DNA of 5,106 nucleotides, taken from positions 1 through 5,106 of the forward strand of contig JANYBR010000396.1 of assembly GCA_025360685.1 (NCBI GenBank). The letters are read 5' to 3'. The DNA is from Pseudomonadota bacterium (GTDB lineage: Bacteria; Pseudomonadota; Alphaproteobacteria; Micropepsales; Micropepsaceae). Of the stretch, positions 4,278-5,106 are shown one piece after another. The notes beneath the pieces were generated by a model that was not told where the DNA came from, did not search any database, and was given only the letters and a program-made list of their open reading frames with translations. Every line of letters begins with the position of its first letter. Positions within the stretch are counted from its first letter, which is position 1. Both the position numbers and the translations under genes were made by a program.

Positions 4278-5106
4278 ATGGACATCCAGCCCGCCGAAAT
4301 CTCGGCAATCCTGAAGCGCGAAATTCAAAACTTCGGCGCCGAAGCGGAAGTCAGCGAAGTCGGCCAGGTGCTGTCCGTCGGCGACGGCATTGCACGCGTC
4401 TACGGCCTCGACAATGTCCAGGCCGGCGAGCTGGTCGAGTTTCCCGGCGGCATCAAGGGCATGGCGCTGAACCTTGAGTCCGACAATGTCGGTGTCGTGA
4501 TCTTTGGCTCCGACAGCACGATCAAGGAAGGCGACACGGTCAAGCGTACTGGCTCGATCGTCGACGTGCCGGTCGGCAAGGGTCTGCTCGGCCGCGTGGT
4601 CGATCCGCTCGGCAATCCCATCGATGGCAAAGGCGCGATCACCGACGTAGCCGAACGCCGCCGCGTCGACGTCAAGGCACCCGGCATCATCCCGCGCAAG
4701 TCGGTGAGCGAGCCAATGCAGACCGGCATCAAAGCCATCGACTCCCTGATCCCGATCGGCCGCGGCCAGCGCGAGCTCATCATCGGCGACCGTCAGACCG
4801 GCAAGACCGCGGTCGCGGTCGACACGATCATCAATCAGAAGTTTACCAATACCGGCGACGACAAGACCAAGCTGTTCTGCATTTACGTCGCAATCGGCCA
4901 GAAGCGTTCGACCGTCGCGCAGATCGTCAAGACTCTGCAAGACGCCGGTGCGATGGACTATACCTGCGTCGTCGCCGCCACGGCGTCGGAGCCGGCGCCT
5001 CTCCAGTTCCTCGCGCCATTCTCAGGTTGCGCGATCGGCGAGTGGTTTCGCGACAACGGCATGCATGCGTTGATCATCTATGACGATCTTTCGAAGCAAG
5101 CTGTTG
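4278..5106 (+). CDS. atpA: ATP synthase F1 subunit alpha (5' part; runs off the window)
   Basis: AtpA is the non-catalytic nucleotide-binding subunit of the F1 head, alternating with beta. The window holds 276 codons with no stop; the family is about 510 residues, so roughly half is present. The N-terminal beta-barrel domain includes VLSVGDGIARVYGL (31-44). The P-loop is GDRQTGKT (170-177) with K176 binding nucleotide phosphate. The alpha-type VAIGQKRSTVAQIVKTL lies at 204-220, and the Walker B strand ALIIYDD at 264-270. Gln in the P-loop (Q173), rather than the GGAGVGKT of beta subunits, confirms alpha. The ATG at 4278 follows the atpH stop by one base, with AGAGG at 4265-4269 as ribosome site inside the end of atpH. 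In alphaproteobacteria atpG, atpD and atpC would follow beyond the window. Codon use is strongly biased to C and G endings, as expected for a highly expressed gene. Confidence 0.97.
   Translation, partial: MDIQPAEISAILKREIQNFGAEAEVSEVGQVLSVGDGIARVYGLDNVQAGELVEFPGGIKGMALNLESDNVGVVIFGSDSTIKEGDTVKRTGSIVDVPVGKGLLGRVVDPLGNPIDGKGAITDVAERRRVDVKAPGIIPRKSVSEPMQTGIKAIDSLIPIGRGQRELIIGDRQTGKTAVAVDTIINQKFTNTGDDKTKLFCIYVAIGQKRSTVAQIVKTLQDAGAMDYTCVVAATASEPAPLQFLAPFSGCAIGEWFRDNGMHALIIYDDLSKQAV

Noticed and set aside
4197..4940. 247-codon open frame on the minus strand across atpH-atpA
   Set aside because: It is antisense to the unmistakable alpha subunit of ATP synthase. Its Asp/Ala/Leu-rich composition mirrors the C/G-ending codons of atpA.

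Overview
This window looks like ordinary chromosomal housekeeping DNA from an alphaproteobacterium, probably of the Hyphomicrobiales (Rhizobiales) group. The clues are moderately high GC with strong G/C preference at codon third positions, an F1 operon that opens with atpH-atpA apart from any FO genes, a single-domain QueF, and short palindromic intergenic repeats resembling those scattered through Bradyrhizobium/Rhodopseudomonas-type genomes. The taxonomic call rests on recognised proteins and remembered gene order, not on a search.

Layout. On the minus strand at 30-946 lies a two-gene unit, queF followed by a GNAT acetyltransferase, whose stop and start codons share one base. Divergent from it is lepB (signal peptidase I) at 1064-1873, and the 117-bp spacer between them carries both start signals and a cluster of ACTGG motifs. 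The spacer after lepB, 1874-1970, is filled by two inverted, degenerate copies of one palindromic element, and a convergent NAD(P)H-dependent FMN reductase-family gene ends there (1971-2552, minus). A 100-bp AT-rich spacer separates that gene from a divergent HxlR-family regulator (2653-3078, plus). The regulator overlaps tail-to-tail with an unrecognised minus-strand ORF (3049-3429). A 289-bp non-coding stretch with a stem-loop precedes the start of the ATP synthase F1 operon: atpH (3719-4276) and the first 276 codons of atpA (4278 to the window end).

How the genes work together. AtpH and AtpA are the delta and alpha subunits of F1. QueF makes preQ1 for queuosine tRNA modification; its GNAT partner has no obvious link to that pathway. 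The reductase/HxlR pair resembles known redox- or electrophile-sensing units: one cysteine near the regulator's N-terminus and an imperfect dyad in the shared promoter fit this, but the inducer is unknown. LepB is complete, with all catalytic motifs, but has no rnc or era gene beside it.

I see no CRISPR array, phage gene, transposase, rRNA or tRNA gene. No clearly novel system is evident. The points most worth a second look are the single-cysteine HxlR/reductase unit, the paired palindromic repeats, the queF-GNAT coupling and the unrecognised ORF.
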